Below are positions 35,213-46,702 of a stretch of 64,000 nt of DNA, in pieces. Below the pieces are notes generated by a model. The model did no database searches, was not told where the DNA came from, and was given only the letters and a program-made list of their open reading frames with translations. Numbering within the stretch: the stretch's first letter is position 1; each line of letters starts with the position of its first letter. Source of the DNA: Plectrocnemia conspersa (lineage: Eukaryota; Arthropoda; Insecta; Trichoptera; Polycentropodidae); contig VTFK01000148.1 of the NCBI GenBank assembly GCA_009617715.1, positions 310,001-374,000 on the forward strand, given 5' to 3'. The translations under genes and the position numbers were made by a program.

Positions 35213-38200
35213 TTATCTGCATACGAATATTATCACTAAAATTGCGATTATCACTAGAAGAACAAGCAGCATGTAAAACTTCTTCTTTCTACTCTTATCC
35301 TAAAAACAATAATTATGTTTATTCATAATATATGTGAGAATTTATCATTTTAATGCATCCTCTTAATTTATAAACAATACCTGAGACGTGGCCGCCTGCT
35401 GCAGTTGGTCGGTGCCAGATTCCACACTTTGATAAGCACTATCGATGCTAGCCTCGATGGAATCAACAATCTCGCTGTCGTTATGGACAATCTCAGCGAG
35501 ATCTTTGAATATTTCATTCAAAGTTGTTATATTATTCTGAAAATTAAACATTCTTATTTTAAAATCTCAAGAGAATTATAATAAAAACAGAAACAGTTTG
35601 TAGACATCAGAAAGTATGTAGCTTATTACGTTAATTTTAGTTATGAATTTAAGTAAATATGAAAATTGTTAATTAAAATCCTAAGAACAAAGTTTGCAAA
35701 AAAATATGAATTACTAATTGTAAATTTTTTTTTCAAATTTAAATATCGATAAACCAATGCCGATATGTTTCAGAAACCATTTTTCTTAAAATTAAATTGG
35801 TTTTATGTTAATGTTTTGCTGTTTACAAATTGACTTTTTTTTAATGAAAATTTTTTACATCGTTTTTTATTGAATCGAAATTTATTATTTAGAACCAGAA
35901 TTTAAAAATAAAATTAAGTTTCAAATTAACAAGGTTTTGCTGTAATTTAACAATTTAATTTTTTTACTATATACTTCTTGTTTGATATCACAAATTTTTA
36001 AAGTACTATAATATTACTTCTAACTGTCCCGTTTTAGATTCTATCTGCTCTAGAGTTTCTATGTTGCTCTGCATCTGCAACATGTCTTGCCTATTCAAAG
36101 ACGGTTCCAATTCTATTAAGTTATTCGGCGATGCCTCTGAAATATGTAAAAACAATTTATGTAATTAAATCAACTTTATTTAACTCTAATTACATTAACG
36201 CACCTTTGGTGAACGGATCACCACGGTATGCATCCTCCTTGATCTTTTTCTTCTCTTCAGTCTTTTTCCTGGCGGCCGAACGTTGCATATCCTAATATAT
36301 TGTTAATGATATAGTAAGCTAAAACTAAATTTAATGTCATAATAGCCTACCTGGAATACATTCAGAACGCTAATGAACTCTTCACTAAGGCGCTCCCTGG
36401 ATAATTTATTTTGACGATGGTCAGGAGAAGACAATTTTATTATCTTTAACTTTTTAACAAGTCCCGACGTGTCTTTCGCTAGTTGTTGGGTATAATTCTG
36501 GATTTGGTCGCTTGAAAATTAAAGCAATGGTTAATTGCACACACGTAGATTAATATAAACACCCAGTAAAAAAGTATATATTTACAAATTATTTCAATAT
36601 TAATTGCAATAATTTAATTATACATTATACATAAATATTTAGTATTAAATTAATACTTTTCTAATTGAATTATGTATTATAAGAAACTTTCAGTTACTTT
36701 ATACTGCTTTTATGTCCTCCATTGATTTTTCAACGGGTGATACTTGTTTACAAATAGAAATAGTAGCACAATTACGCAAAAGCAATTTATTCATAGTTAG
36801 ATTCGCAGTTTGCAAAATTATACATAAAACAATTATGAAAAGTAAATACATAAATATATACTTACTACTGATACCAAATCTCATGGGAGTCTTGAGAAAA
36901 GTTTGGTTGATTTATGAGTTTCTTCATAGACGAAACTGTAATTACAAAAAATACCATACGTTAAAAATCAAATTGCACCAAAATTACAATTATTATATAT
37001 TATATTTATATAAATAAAAAAACAAATTTAAGAATCATTTTACTTAGATTAAAAAAGTAATCAATACATATATTCTTCAATTTTAACTTTATCAAACAAT
37101 AAACAATAAATTACGCACAAATGTTATCATTTATCATTAAGGTAGTTTGAATGTAAAAATGTATATTTTTCTATACATTTTTGGTTGCATTTATATGGCA
37201 AGAGTTAAATATTTAATTAAGCAGATGGATATTTGAAAATTAGTTTTTTATTATACTTCTGAGTTATTCTGTAAATACCCAGTATTGAATTATAAACGTA
37301 TCTCACCATCATATTTGACCAGTTTAATCTGTGATTCTAAAATAACAATACAATATCCACTTGGATTATTATTTACTTAAGAATGAAGTTTAGTATATAT
37401 AAATTTAGTCTACAATTTAAAAGATAAACAAGGGTTCAGATATCTCTGGTATGAGGACATTGCTAAACATTGACCATGGCTAAAAGTTTTATTTTATTAG
37501 TGCCAAGAAAAGAAATATTTTTTATAGTGATTAGGATTATACAACATAAAAATGAAAAACCTAGCTATTTTCATTTTATTATCCCGCCGTTGGTCGCGCG
37601 AGTATTGTTTATGTCATTGGTCGTACCTGAACGAATAGCCGCCTCTCAGTTCTTTATGTTTTTAAGTTGAAATATCGAATATTTATTTACTTTTTTATTT
37701 TTGGTTTATTCAAGTGTCGTATAAATAAATTCTTTAAAAACATTATTTACATAACGAAAGAAGAAAAATAAAATCATAAATATTTTAAAACCTAAATATA
37801 ATTTTTTTACATATATGGTTAAAACTTTAAAAATAACATGAAAAAATTTATATTATTCTTGATCTTGATCACTTGAATACTTAGTTATGCAATCTGGACA
37901 TAATGCCGATGAATGTTCTTTGCATATTGGGTTATAGGCACATATAGCATTTGATGGTGGTTTTTTTCCTAGGGCAAAAATAACATTTTGGACGATTCTA
38001 TTCACTTGGTTCTGGGGTCCTGAATTATCGCAGTGTCAGGTTTCTCTCCTAAATACTCCTGTATTTTTATTTGCGATAAATTTGTTTAAATTATCTAAGG
38101 GATCGAAAAAAAACTTCAAAATAGTGTTTTAATATTATGTATCAAAAGAGTTAAATAAAATAATTCTATGAAATAAATTACAAACATAATAATTACAACA

Positions 38201-39797
38201 AAAAATTAAATAATAATAAAAAGAAATTACTGAAAAATAAAAATTCCAGCACGAATCAAACCCGCGTAAATAATGTTCTCTCTCTTCCTTCAGTATAACA
38301 CAACTAATAGGCAAAACCAAATCTGTATAAAATTAGTAAACATGTGTTTGAGCCTGCAATATTGAGGAAAACATAATTCTCATAATTGAAGAAAACATAA
38401 TTGAAGTAAATAATATAAATAATAAGAATTGGTCTCACATGCAAATATGACCTACTATTAGTGACATTTCAATTTGAAAAAAATTCTGATTATCATAATA
38501 ATTTAAATAAAAATAGTCAAAAAAAATTTTTTCTTTGTTTTCTTGAAATCTGGATGTTCAAATTTCAAGAATTTATTTTAAAGTTTTCTTTATTACTAAT
38601 ATCCTTCCATTGACATCTGTGAGCAAAATCTAAAAATAATATTGCTCTGACAGATTTTTTTACGTTCAAAGTTCAACGTACGCAAAGACTCGTATACGAG
38701 TCATCCGTGTTTCTTCAAAGAAATTTTAAAGACTCGCATACGAGTCATCCGTGATGAATGTGTTAACAAAGAAAGATTATTTTACTGAAGTAATTTTTAT
38801 TTTCAATATAAAATAAAAAAGTTCATATACATAAATAAGCTGTTACTGAAATATACTTAAATGCAGATAAAAAATAAAAATTAATCATTTAATCATATTA
38901 TTCTAAATATAGTTTTAGTAATAATAATTAATGTACATAATATAAATAATTAATAATAATACTTAATACGGATAAAATAAATATTCTGATACCATTAACT
39001 GATAAATATACCAATACTTTGGGATGACCTTGTATGTGAAGTTGCAATGGAGCAAACACGTGAAAATTAAGCTTATAGAACCAAATAACTTATTGGAAGA
39101 CACTCAAAATCGTCAATATATGTATATTAAACTGAACATATGGTAACAGGTTATGAGGTGTACCAGAAAAAATTATACTGACTCATATCCAGAAATCTTA
39201 AAAATTATTACTGTAGAATAGGCAGACTACATTTAGATTTCTAAATTAAAATAAATAAAAAAATATAAATTTTTGGTCAGCATAAGAATGCTGAAGCAGC
39301 AATATTATAATTAGGAAAAAGCATTAAGCAATGCCTTTTTTTACACCAGCTGCTGTCGTAAAAAAACCTGACCTCGTCTATGTAAGTCAATATACAGGTA
39401 ATAGAAAATGATAATTCTTTCAAGGTGGCAACAATGCATTTGTGACACAATGACAAATCAATTATCATCATGATTCATAAAACAAACCCAACTCTTTCGA
39501 TAGTCGTCATACCTGGATATTAACACGCGAATCGTTATATTATTAAACACAAATAGGATTAGAGACAAGAGGGTGGCAACGTCATCTGGGCGTATGGCAT
39601 ATTGAACGTCGCGCGAGTCGATAAGGAAGTGGGACGCACAGTGGGAAAATTCACGACAAAATATAATAGATAATGAAGGTGATAAGCTGATGGGGCTTAC
39701 CATTCTGAGATATCTTGGCGATGTTGGAAGCGATGGTGTTCGACCACTTTTGAAAGTCGCCATCGACATGCACATCATCGAAGCTCGACGGCTCCAT
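35213..39797 (-). CDS. Syntaxin-7/12-type Qa-SNARE (endosomal t-SNARE)
   Basis: Membrane-fusion SNARE of the late endosome/lysosome group. Seven coding exons in order on the - strand: 39797-39701, 36935-36875, 36510-36351, 36291-36204, 36136-36018, 35536-35381, 35299-35213; phases agree and give 255 aa, the usual length. The N-terminal three-helix region includes VSSMKKLINQ and NYTQQLAKDTS, then LSRERLSEEF, VLNVFQDMQRSAARKK, and the SNARE motif LNEIFKDLAEIVHNDSEIVD. The protein ends in SRKKK and a single C-terminal membrane anchor (FYMLLVLLVIIAILVIIFVC), as in tail-anchored syntaxins. Odd point: the family zero-layer Gln (HEQGD/E) is Asp195 here (HNDSE). The last residues before the anchor and the helices are otherwise intact, with no stops, so the gene looks functional or recently diverged. 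Intron 1 is 2.77 kb; the others are short. Confidence 0.9.
37855..38080 (-). pseudogene. piggyBac transposase C-terminal Cys-rich fragment
   Basis: On the - strand a block reads CYFCPRKKTTIKCYMCL followed, after a shift, by PICKEHSSALCPDCI and an acidic end with a stop. Paired CxxC motifs of this spacing with KEH/KxH in between are characteristic of the C-terminal zinc-ribbon-like tail of piggyBac-derived transposases. The catalytic core is absent. Confidence 0.5.
38684..38757. repeat. Two copies of AAGACTCG(T/C)ATACGAGTCATCCGTG, palindromic core
   Basis: The first core GACTCGTATACGAGTC is a perfect 16-bp palindrome; the second (GACTCGCATACGAGTC) has one change. The two lie about 43 bp apart in direct orientation. 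They look like the tip of a transposon or a dimeric protein-binding site; I cannot decide. Confidence 0.7.
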
Positions 39798-39905
39798 TTC
39801 AGCGACTTTCTATGTCGTAGCACAGAAAAGAGCCAATAAAACGTCAGACGGCCGTCTGTCAAAAGCGATCGTGCCCAACGCTCATCAACTGCGCTGGATA
39901 CCGGC

Positions 39906-39916
39906 AGTGCTGCCAC
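39906..39916 (-). promoter_or_regulatory. Candidate core promoter motif GTGGCAGCACT of the syntaxin gene
   Basis: On the - strand, 109 bp before the start codon. Very similar strings (GTGGCAACACT) lie 78 and 80 bp before the PHF5A-like and Eph start codons. It resembles the insect core-promoter consensus with YGGCARCG; the assignment is inference. Confidence 0.35.
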
Positions 39917-39959
39917 ACTAAAAAAAACACGCCCATTTTTAACTAATTTTTTTCCTGAA

Positions 39960-40405
39960 TTTGTATAAAATAATAAAAACAACAATTTATATTTTTCAAA
40001 AGCTAATATCTTCCTAAAAGCTTCCTAATAACTAATATTGATTAAGATAGATTTTATCGATTATTACTGAAATAATATATGTATACTAAAGTAATGATTT
40101 TTTTATTAATAATATATATATATATATATATATATAGTAGTGGATTAACCCGGTTCCAAACCTACCCCCCTCGCAATAAATATATAATGTTTTCTAATTA
40201 GAGCAGATATTTTTATGCTGTATTATAGATCATGCATAAAATATAATAATGCTTCTCTGTGTCAGAAACGTTAGTAAAACATAAAATAGGCAAATTTGTA
40301 TATTAACAAATCTGTTCGGTGAAGACCATGAGAATGTGAAAGCTAGTACCTTACCAAGAAATGATAAGAACTGTATCAGTTAGTTGGTGATAAATAATTT
40401 GTTAC
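39960..40405. other. Intergenic with a short TA run
   Basis: Contains a TA dinucleotide run at about 40110-40136 and no gene. Confidence 0.45.
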
Positions 40406-40860
40406 ATATTTTAGGGGCGGTGATGGTGACGGGTGGCAATGAGACACAGATTGAGCCGCTGCAGTAGTATATTTATTGACGGTTACAGTGTTTACATTAC
40501 AAAATGGGACGGACGCGCGACGGCACGCGTCCGAACCCTTACAAGCTTGGCGGTAGAGAGAGCGAAAACCGTCACAACAATGCTACTTCAGCGCCGACCA
40601 GTTTTGGCCATAACAAATCTATATTGGCCCCCATAATATTTTAGGGGTGTGTTGGTGACGGGTGGCAATGAGACACAGATTGAGCCGCTGCAGTAGTATA
40701 TTTATTGACGGTTACAGTTGTTTACATTTCAAGGGACGCGCGCGCGACGGCACGCGTCCGAACCCTTGCGGGATTGCCGGTAGAGAGAGAAAACGGTCAC
40801 GGGATGCTACTACCAGCGCCGACCAGTTTTGGCCATAACAAATCTATATTGGCCCCCATA
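40406..40860 (-). repeat. LTR-like repeat in tandem (two copies, about 230 and 224 bp)
   Basis: Units 40406-40635 and 40637-40860 each run from ATATTTTAGGGG through GGTGACGGGTGGCAAT to TTGGCCATAACAAATCTATA and GGCCCCCATA. Read on the - strand the core starts TGTTATGGCC, has AATAAA upstream of a CTGCAGCGGCTCAATCTGTG segment, and ends in CCACCCGTCACCATCA, so TG...CA ends and a polyadenylation signal fit a solo LTR. Further copies are at 46439-46643 (same orientation) and 46703-47090 (opposite). No open frame. Confidence 0.55.
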
Positions 40861-42275
40861 TTATTATTAATATTAAGCTAGAATGCCCATTCGCCCCGGA
40901 TTTTAATCTTTTTTATCGATTCATATTCAAATTAGCTTGAAATAGGCTTATATTGTAGATTACAAATACAGGCATTTTTATTGCTGTTGGTTGATGCATT
41001 CGTCGCTCAAATTCATTGAAAACCCTGATATTGATTAATTTAAAAATGTACATTGATATGTTTGGTGTAAAAAAAGTAATTTGAAATCTGTACATATTAC
41101 ATCGATATAAGTTTTTATCACCTCTTTCGTGATTGTGAAAAGATTGGTGTCAGTAGGATTTGTTGGTAAAAATCCGTGTTGTTTTTAAACGAGAAATTAG
41201 TTATTAAAAATATGCCCATGTAGAATAGTTTCTGACAATAAAGCTGTAGGTGCTGACTTATTTCGTTAGCCACGAGCTAGGTGGCACACTAAAAACATTG
41301 TCTGACGTAGAAGTGGTGAGTACAACACGCATAGCTTGGCGACACGACGTGAGTAAGGCGGTCGGTAACGCTTCGTACGCAGCTCCGTAACATTTTATAA
41401 CATTCGTAATAGCGTATTCATTTAAATTTCAATAAAATCTACTGCAGCGGTTAATATTTGCCGAATTCTCATTCTTCATCACCTGTACGGCAAAAGCCAT
41501 ATGTAGACTTTACCATATTTCTATTTATTTAACTATTTGTGGATAGTATTGTGGTGTCTATTTCTTAATTTTATTATAACCACTGTACAGATAAAACGCC
41601 CCTCCCCCTGCCTCCCATATCTATAGCCACCCCACTAGCTATAATCTTTTTCGATTTATGGAGCACTCTTTGAGTTACAAAAAATTGTGTTGATAGTCAC
41701 CTTGTTCCACATTTTAACTCAAAGCCACGAAGTTTTTACAAAGAGGGCATTGAAAATTTGTGCTGGTTCATATGTAATATTATAATTATAATGCAGCTAA
41801 TAAAACGAATATATGATTTCTTAATCATTATAAAAAATTAAACATAAAATATAAAAAAAAAATAATAGAACTTGCTGATATGAAAATAATTAAGAAAAAT
41901 AATGAACTTTCTTAAAACATAAATAATAAATAATTAACAGCGGCACGTACTAATTATTGTGACCTGTTTACTCAGTATACGCTCCTGCTACCGCATGGCT
42001 CAAAAAGGCACACTAAACCGGTTCGTGTAAATAAATTTGTGCACAAGATGATGAAGGAACAGGCCCCGACGGTCATCATCTTCCCTGCTAAGGAATGTAT
42101 TGTCCTATGGCACCGTCACCTTAATGTTTTTGTCCTAATGAATAAATTGACCGCATTGTACGATTTTTATATTAAAAAACATATATTATTATTCTCTTTA
42201 TTTTCATGTGTGTAAACTCGTAGAATATACCTATCATATATATTTCATTAAATTATAACAAACATATTTTCGATT
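40861..42275. other. Intergenic, no gene recognised
   Basis: Two CpG-richer patches (41260-41400 and 41950-42150) have no frame or motif that I can assign. Confidence 0.4.
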
Positions 42276-42286
42276 GTGGCAACACT
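42276..42286 (+). promoter_or_regulatory. Candidate core promoter motif GTGGCAACACT before PHF5A-like exon
   Basis: Located 78 bp upstream of the PHF5A start codon. The identical 11-mer is 80 bp upstream of the Eph start codon (48463-48473). Confidence 0.4.
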
Positions 42287-42363
42287 TTTAACGTTTGTTG
42301 TCGGTCGCTTCAGGGTATAAGCTGCGTGTGCTTCAACATTGATTATCAAACGACAAAAACATC

Positions 42364-42577
42364 ATGGCGAAACATCATCCGGATTTGATATTTTGTCGAA
42401 AACAGCCCGGAGTAGGTAAGCAAAGTTATATCTTGAAGACATTACATTGCCGCTATATTTTGGGGTTGTGTTTTCACCGGCTTTGGTTAATTTTGTTACA
42501 GACGATGCGTTATATGCGGTGGGCCGGGCGTTTCTGACGCATACTATTGCAAAGAGTGTACAATACAGGAAAAAGAT
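42364..42577 (+). pseudogene. PHF5A: PHF5A (SF3b14b) locus lacking its middle exon
   Basis: PHF5A is a highly conserved 110-residue zinc-knuckle subunit of the U2 snRNP SF3b complex. Exon 42364-42415 encodes MAKHHPDLIFCRKQPGV and ends in a good donor (G/GTAAGC). Exon 42502-42577 encodes [25 protein letters not shown] with acceptor TTGTTACAG and donor GAT/GTAAGT. Between them only 86 bp remain, which do not encode the roughly 39 residues (two zinc-knuckle CxxC pairs) expected there, and joining the two exons directly breaks the frame (phase 1 against phase 2). I also find no final exon with the basic YERKKYGF tail downstream. Encoded residues are otherwise identical to what I recall of the family, so this is either a very recent deletion allele, an assembly collapse, or a partial duplicate of an intact gene elsewhere. 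Confidence 0.8.
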
Positions 42578-42875
42578 GTAAGTATTTCATGGTAAAAGCA
42601 TGTATTTTATAGAATACAATTTTAAGAATATTTTGTTATTTGATATTTTCAAAATCTGGTCACCTTACCTAATAACATCTTTTGTTGGTTCTAGTTTTAT
42701 AACTTACTACATTGGCAACCGTAACTGTACTTGTACTGTCTATAATGTACTCCCAATTATAACTTTTATCATTTTTAAACTAATAAAAGAGAACCAATTT
42801 CACCTACCCTCTTCTCCCATCGTCTATGATATTGATAAAAATAATTACTACATCTAGTAAATTGTGTAAACATAA

Positions 42876-43145
42876 AGGATGTCCCAAAATTAACGCAAGA
42901 TTTGAATTAAATAAAATGGTGTCCTAAAATTAACGCAAATTTGAATTAAATAGAAAACACATTTTTTAGCCTTTAGATTATTATTTTTTTATTGAATCAT
43001 AAAGTACATAGGATAGGATTATTTATGGAATATAACATCGGGCAAATGGCCTACACGTCTTTGCTGGCACATACACACTCTTTTGTCGAAATTTTCTGTA
43101 CAAATGACGGCAAATTCAAATCTTGCGTTAATTTTGTGACATCCT
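42876..43145. mobile_element. Tc1/mariner-type MITE (about 270 bp)
   Basis: Inverted ends AGGATGTCCCAAAATTAACG and, at 43113-43145, its near-perfect complement (CGTTAATTTTGTGACATCCT). The left end is partly duplicated (second GGTGTCCTAAAATTAACGCA at about 42919). A TA follows the right end, as expected for TA target sites. No transposase inside. Confidence 0.8.
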
Positions 43146-43589
43146 ACATAATGTAATATAGCAACTTTAGTGATATTTAACTTAATGCATTGAATTAGGT
43201 TGTAGAGCTCTAGGCACATAAATAGTGCGATTGCAATTGTCAGTGAATATGTATATTAATCTGCTCTGATTGGACCCTGTAAAATAATTTTTGACGTAAT
43301 GACTTCTTATTGGACGGCAATAACATAGGGATAGCTTAGGGTCAGGCGCGAGCGGCGAAATACTTTCCCTATCGCTCGCTCGCGTGCTGAATGACGGGAG
43401 TGAGTGAGAAATAATACAGTAAATTAGGACAAGAAAGAGCATTATCGGGACAAACTAAAGAAATTGTTTTAAACGTATATACATATTTTAAAAAGATGCA
43501 CAATATTAGCAATTCGGTAATTATTGTTAAAACAATAATCTAGGCTAAATATTTATATACATTAAGAAATGTGTCTATTTCTAGGTAGT

Positions 43590-44127
43590 AGAACTCATTA
43601 TGAAGCAGAGGCGACAAAATCATCGGTCAAACGGGTATAAAAAATCATTCGGGAATTTAAAAATATCGGAATACGGATGGCCATAACTTTTCCGAAGAAA
43701 ACAAGGATTTGCAGTAAAAAAATATTAGGGATGACTGACAAATCAGTGATTAGAAGATGTTTACACAATTACCACATAACACATAAACCAAAAATGCCGT
43801 TTTTCACGAATTTGGCCACAATGTATAAGGCTGCCACCATATCTCCCCGATCTCAACCCCGTAGAAAAAAATTTGGCCTTCTATTAAAGCCTATGTGGGC
43901 TTTAAAAATGTCGAGATGGCAATAGATTCAGTGAAAAAAAAGTGGAAAAAAAAATAAATAACATGACTGCCAACGAATGGAGCAGTGTCGGCCGAAATGC
44001 AATAAAAAATGAAAAAAATATGAAATCTACGATGTTGCCTTGGTTGATATTATGAATAATATGAATTTACTGTTTAGGGTAAATGAAGATCCGGATTCTA
44101 GTTCAGAAGATTCCTCTGATAAATAGA
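43590..44127 (+). pseudogene. Tc1/mariner-superfamily transposase relic
   Basis: Broken + strand frames show IIREFKNIG, ITFPKKTRICSKKILGMTDK and VIRRCLHNYHITHK (DNA-binding half), then after a large internal deletion LPPYLPDLNPVEKNLAFY (third-Asp block, normally PPYSPDLNPIE.xW), and a C-terminal part ending NEDPDSSSEDSSDK. Most of the catalytic domain is missing. Confidence 0.6.
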
Positions 44128-45396
44128 TTATTTTGTCTGCAATTTTTGTATTAACTATATATGTATGTATTTTTTTATAATTTGTGTTGTTGAAATTTAT
44201 ATTTTAATAAAATAATTTTTAAGTTAATAATTTACCTTCGCTTTAAAATAATACTTACTGAGATTTATATGAAACCAAAATTCTTGAAACTGATTTTTCT
44301 TCATTTTATCTTCATGCGATCACTTTAGTTAACTGATAAGTTATTTTTATGTTACAAAAAGATAAAATTAGGACGCACTCAAGGTTGTCATTAACGTTTT
44401 CAATACATTTTTAAACTTGCAAAAAAGATTATTTTTGGGCGCATATTAACTAGTGATTTTGTAATAAAATTTAAAATAAAATCAAAAAATTAATTAATTA
44501 ACACATTGTTTGCGCGTATAATTCCATGCCATATCTCGCCTGGCGCTGACGAAAATTGAGGTCTCGTACAAAATTATTTGCTCCCAAAAAAATCTTTTTA
44601 ATTTCCAAAGTATAATATATGATTTAATCAAATTTTTAATTCTAAACTCACCACATTCTAAGTTTTCAAACTCTAAAGATCCATTGTTAATAGTTAAGTA
44701 AAGCTATCAGAATGCGACAACTAAGACAAAAAAATCCCTTCTGCCAATCCCATACAAACAAACAATTCCATACTTTAAATATTTTGTAATATAAAATACT
44801 TTAACATATAATTTTATAAATTAAATAATAAAACTTCATATTATGCATTTTCATTATATATTTTCTTTTAACATACAACTAAATTACTAACAAAGCTACT
44901 CGTGCTGGAACTGTGAGGATTAATCTATATGTTGGTAGAAGTGTCAAAGTCTCCGTTGTACGACATGTTGAGCATTTGGGAAGAGTAAGTAGTCTGCGCT
45001 GGTATTATAGGCGATCTGCAACAAACTGCATAACGAAGATATAGTTACATTCGGATACTATCTTCAATCTCTAAAACCTGATGTTGATGGAACAGTTAAA
45101 CGTTTTTGAGTTTTTTCAAGCGCTCATTCTCCCTGCAGACCAGCTCTTGATTGTGAATATGCGTGTATTAGTTTTTTGCACTGACTTGATTATAGCTATC
45201 AATATTGATTTAAATTATAATAAAACCTTTTCATTGTAAATTTCTAGAAACGACGCTTTCAAAACAAAATTAAATTTGCGCTACATTTGTAACAATTGAA
45301 ATAGATACACAAACAATCTTATCACTAAACCATGAAGATATTTTAGACTATCCATTAAAATGCTATAAAAAATATTTTTTTAAAAAACAATGAAAA
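44128..45396. other. Intergenic, possible degraded retroelement
   Basis: A stretch at about 44887-45000 reads TRAGTVRINLYVGRSVKVSV in one + frame but I cannot assign it. Nothing else is recognised. Confidence 0.35.
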
Positions 45397-45720
45397 ATGA
45401 GGCTTCGGCCTACAGAGAGAGGCAGCTATATCATCAGATGCAAGATCTTGTGCAGGAGTTCTGGACCTGGTGGTCTACTGAGCATCCGTCAGAGCTACAA
45501 AGATGGAGAGTGCGGCTGCAGTCGGATTCACACATTCACGTCACACGTCAAGGAAGATGACATGTATCCTTTGCCACGGGTGATCAGTCTCGTCGAGACG
45601 ATTCATCCAAGTTCCGATGAACTAATTTGGGTAGTCACAAAACAAATAGTGACACAAGTAAAAGTGTGTGCAGTGCAAGATATTTTATGTTTCATTGGTT
45701 GATAATTTTAATGTGTATCA
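45397..45720 (+). pseudogene. BEL/Pao retrotransposon fragment (C-terminal integrase tail)
   Basis: Across two + frames: QDLVQEFWTWWSTEHPSELQ, then RVRLQSDSH, then EDDMYPLPRVISLVETIHPSSDEL and VVT. The order FWxRWSxEYLxxLQ... followed by PLxWxLGRVxExxPGxDGxVRVVxV is that of the region after the BEL/Pao integrase core. Frameshifts make it non-functional. I could not link it to the LTR-like repeats nearby, whose polyadenylation signal points the other way. Confidence 0.65.
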
Positions 45721-46438
45721 TGTTTCTTGCTTTTATTAAATTTAATGATTTAGCCATATATCAAACTTTAATTTTTGTATGTCATTATTTGCAAATTTAG
45801 TTAAATATCGAACCTTTTTTTAACTATTTATCGTATTTTATGTCAGATTTAAAAATTGATATGGTTTTAATTTAAATTTAAATTATTATTGTCTTAAAAT
45901 GAACGGAAGCTTGCAGTTTGTATTGTGTAACAATCTAGTACAAACTATTCAATTGTATATGATGTGTCGTAAATATCTACATAGACAAAATCATTATTGC
46001 ACCAACTGTAACATACTTTTCCTTACAACTTTTTATACTGTGCTACTAACATTAATCTTTTCTTCATTATTATTTTAGTTTAAAGTTAATTACTTATTTG
46101 TCTTGTTGTAATTATTTTAAGCATTGCGTCCTCACAGGGTTTTGTAATATGAGAACAAACACTTGTAAGGGCCCGCTGATGTGCCCATGATTATGACACC
46201 AATGTTTCATGGTGGAGGGTATGTTGACACCCGTTTTGCCTTTTGTATGCGTTCGAGAATGTCCCGATTGTGACGGCCAGTCGGCTCCAATCGTCGTTAC
46301 GAAGCAATCGGACTACGTCGAGTTTAATATAGCTTTATACACAAGTACACGTGTTTTGGATTCAGACCTAAGAACTAACCAGCATGTGTATCCCTACACG
46401 CAACAATATTCATTAATTTAATGTGGTAGCCTACCAGT
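45721..46438. other. Intergenic, nothing recognised
   Basis: AT-rich, then a short GC-richer patch at 46160-46320 without a recognisable product. Confidence 0.4.
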
Positions 46439-46643
46439 TTAGCGACGGGATGGTGACGGGTGGCAATTAGACACAGATTGAGCCGCTGCAGTAGTATTTT
46501 ATTGCGATATGAAGTTGTTTACATAGTAGAATATAATATACGGGACGGGCGTCTGCGTCGAAAGGTTGTCAGTCGAGAGAAAAAACCGTCACGGCAGTGT
46601 TACTTAAAGGCCGCCAAGTTTTGGCCATAACAAAATCTATATT
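46439..46643 (-). repeat. LTR-like repeat, third copy
   Basis: Shares GGTGACGGGTGGCAAT, GACACAGATTGAGCCGCTGC and GTTTTGGCCATAACA with the tandem pair at 40406-40860, but its middle has diverged. Confidence 0.6.
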
Positions 46644-46702
46644 CAAATATAAATCGGTGTAGGCCTCCTACAGAGTAAGTAAGGAACGGATCTGTGGGAG
46701 CC

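Larger units (their letters stand above)
36936..39700 (-). other. Intron 1 of the syntaxin gene (2.77 kb)
   Basis: AT-rich. It contains a piggyBac-type C-terminal relic (37855-38080) and two palindromes (38688, 38731). The many-stop reading frames inside are not exons. Confidence 0.6.

Noticed and set aside
42876..42900. GGATGTCCCAAAATT, which would translate as GCPKI and looks like the start of the last PHF5A exon
   Set aside because: It is the terminal inverted repeat of a MITE, mirrored at 43113-43145, and the following codons do not continue the PHF5A C-terminus.
45397..45702. A 101-aa hypothetical protein
   Set aside because: Its pieces in two frames match the BEL/Pao integrase tail, so it is a retroelement fragment, not a gene.
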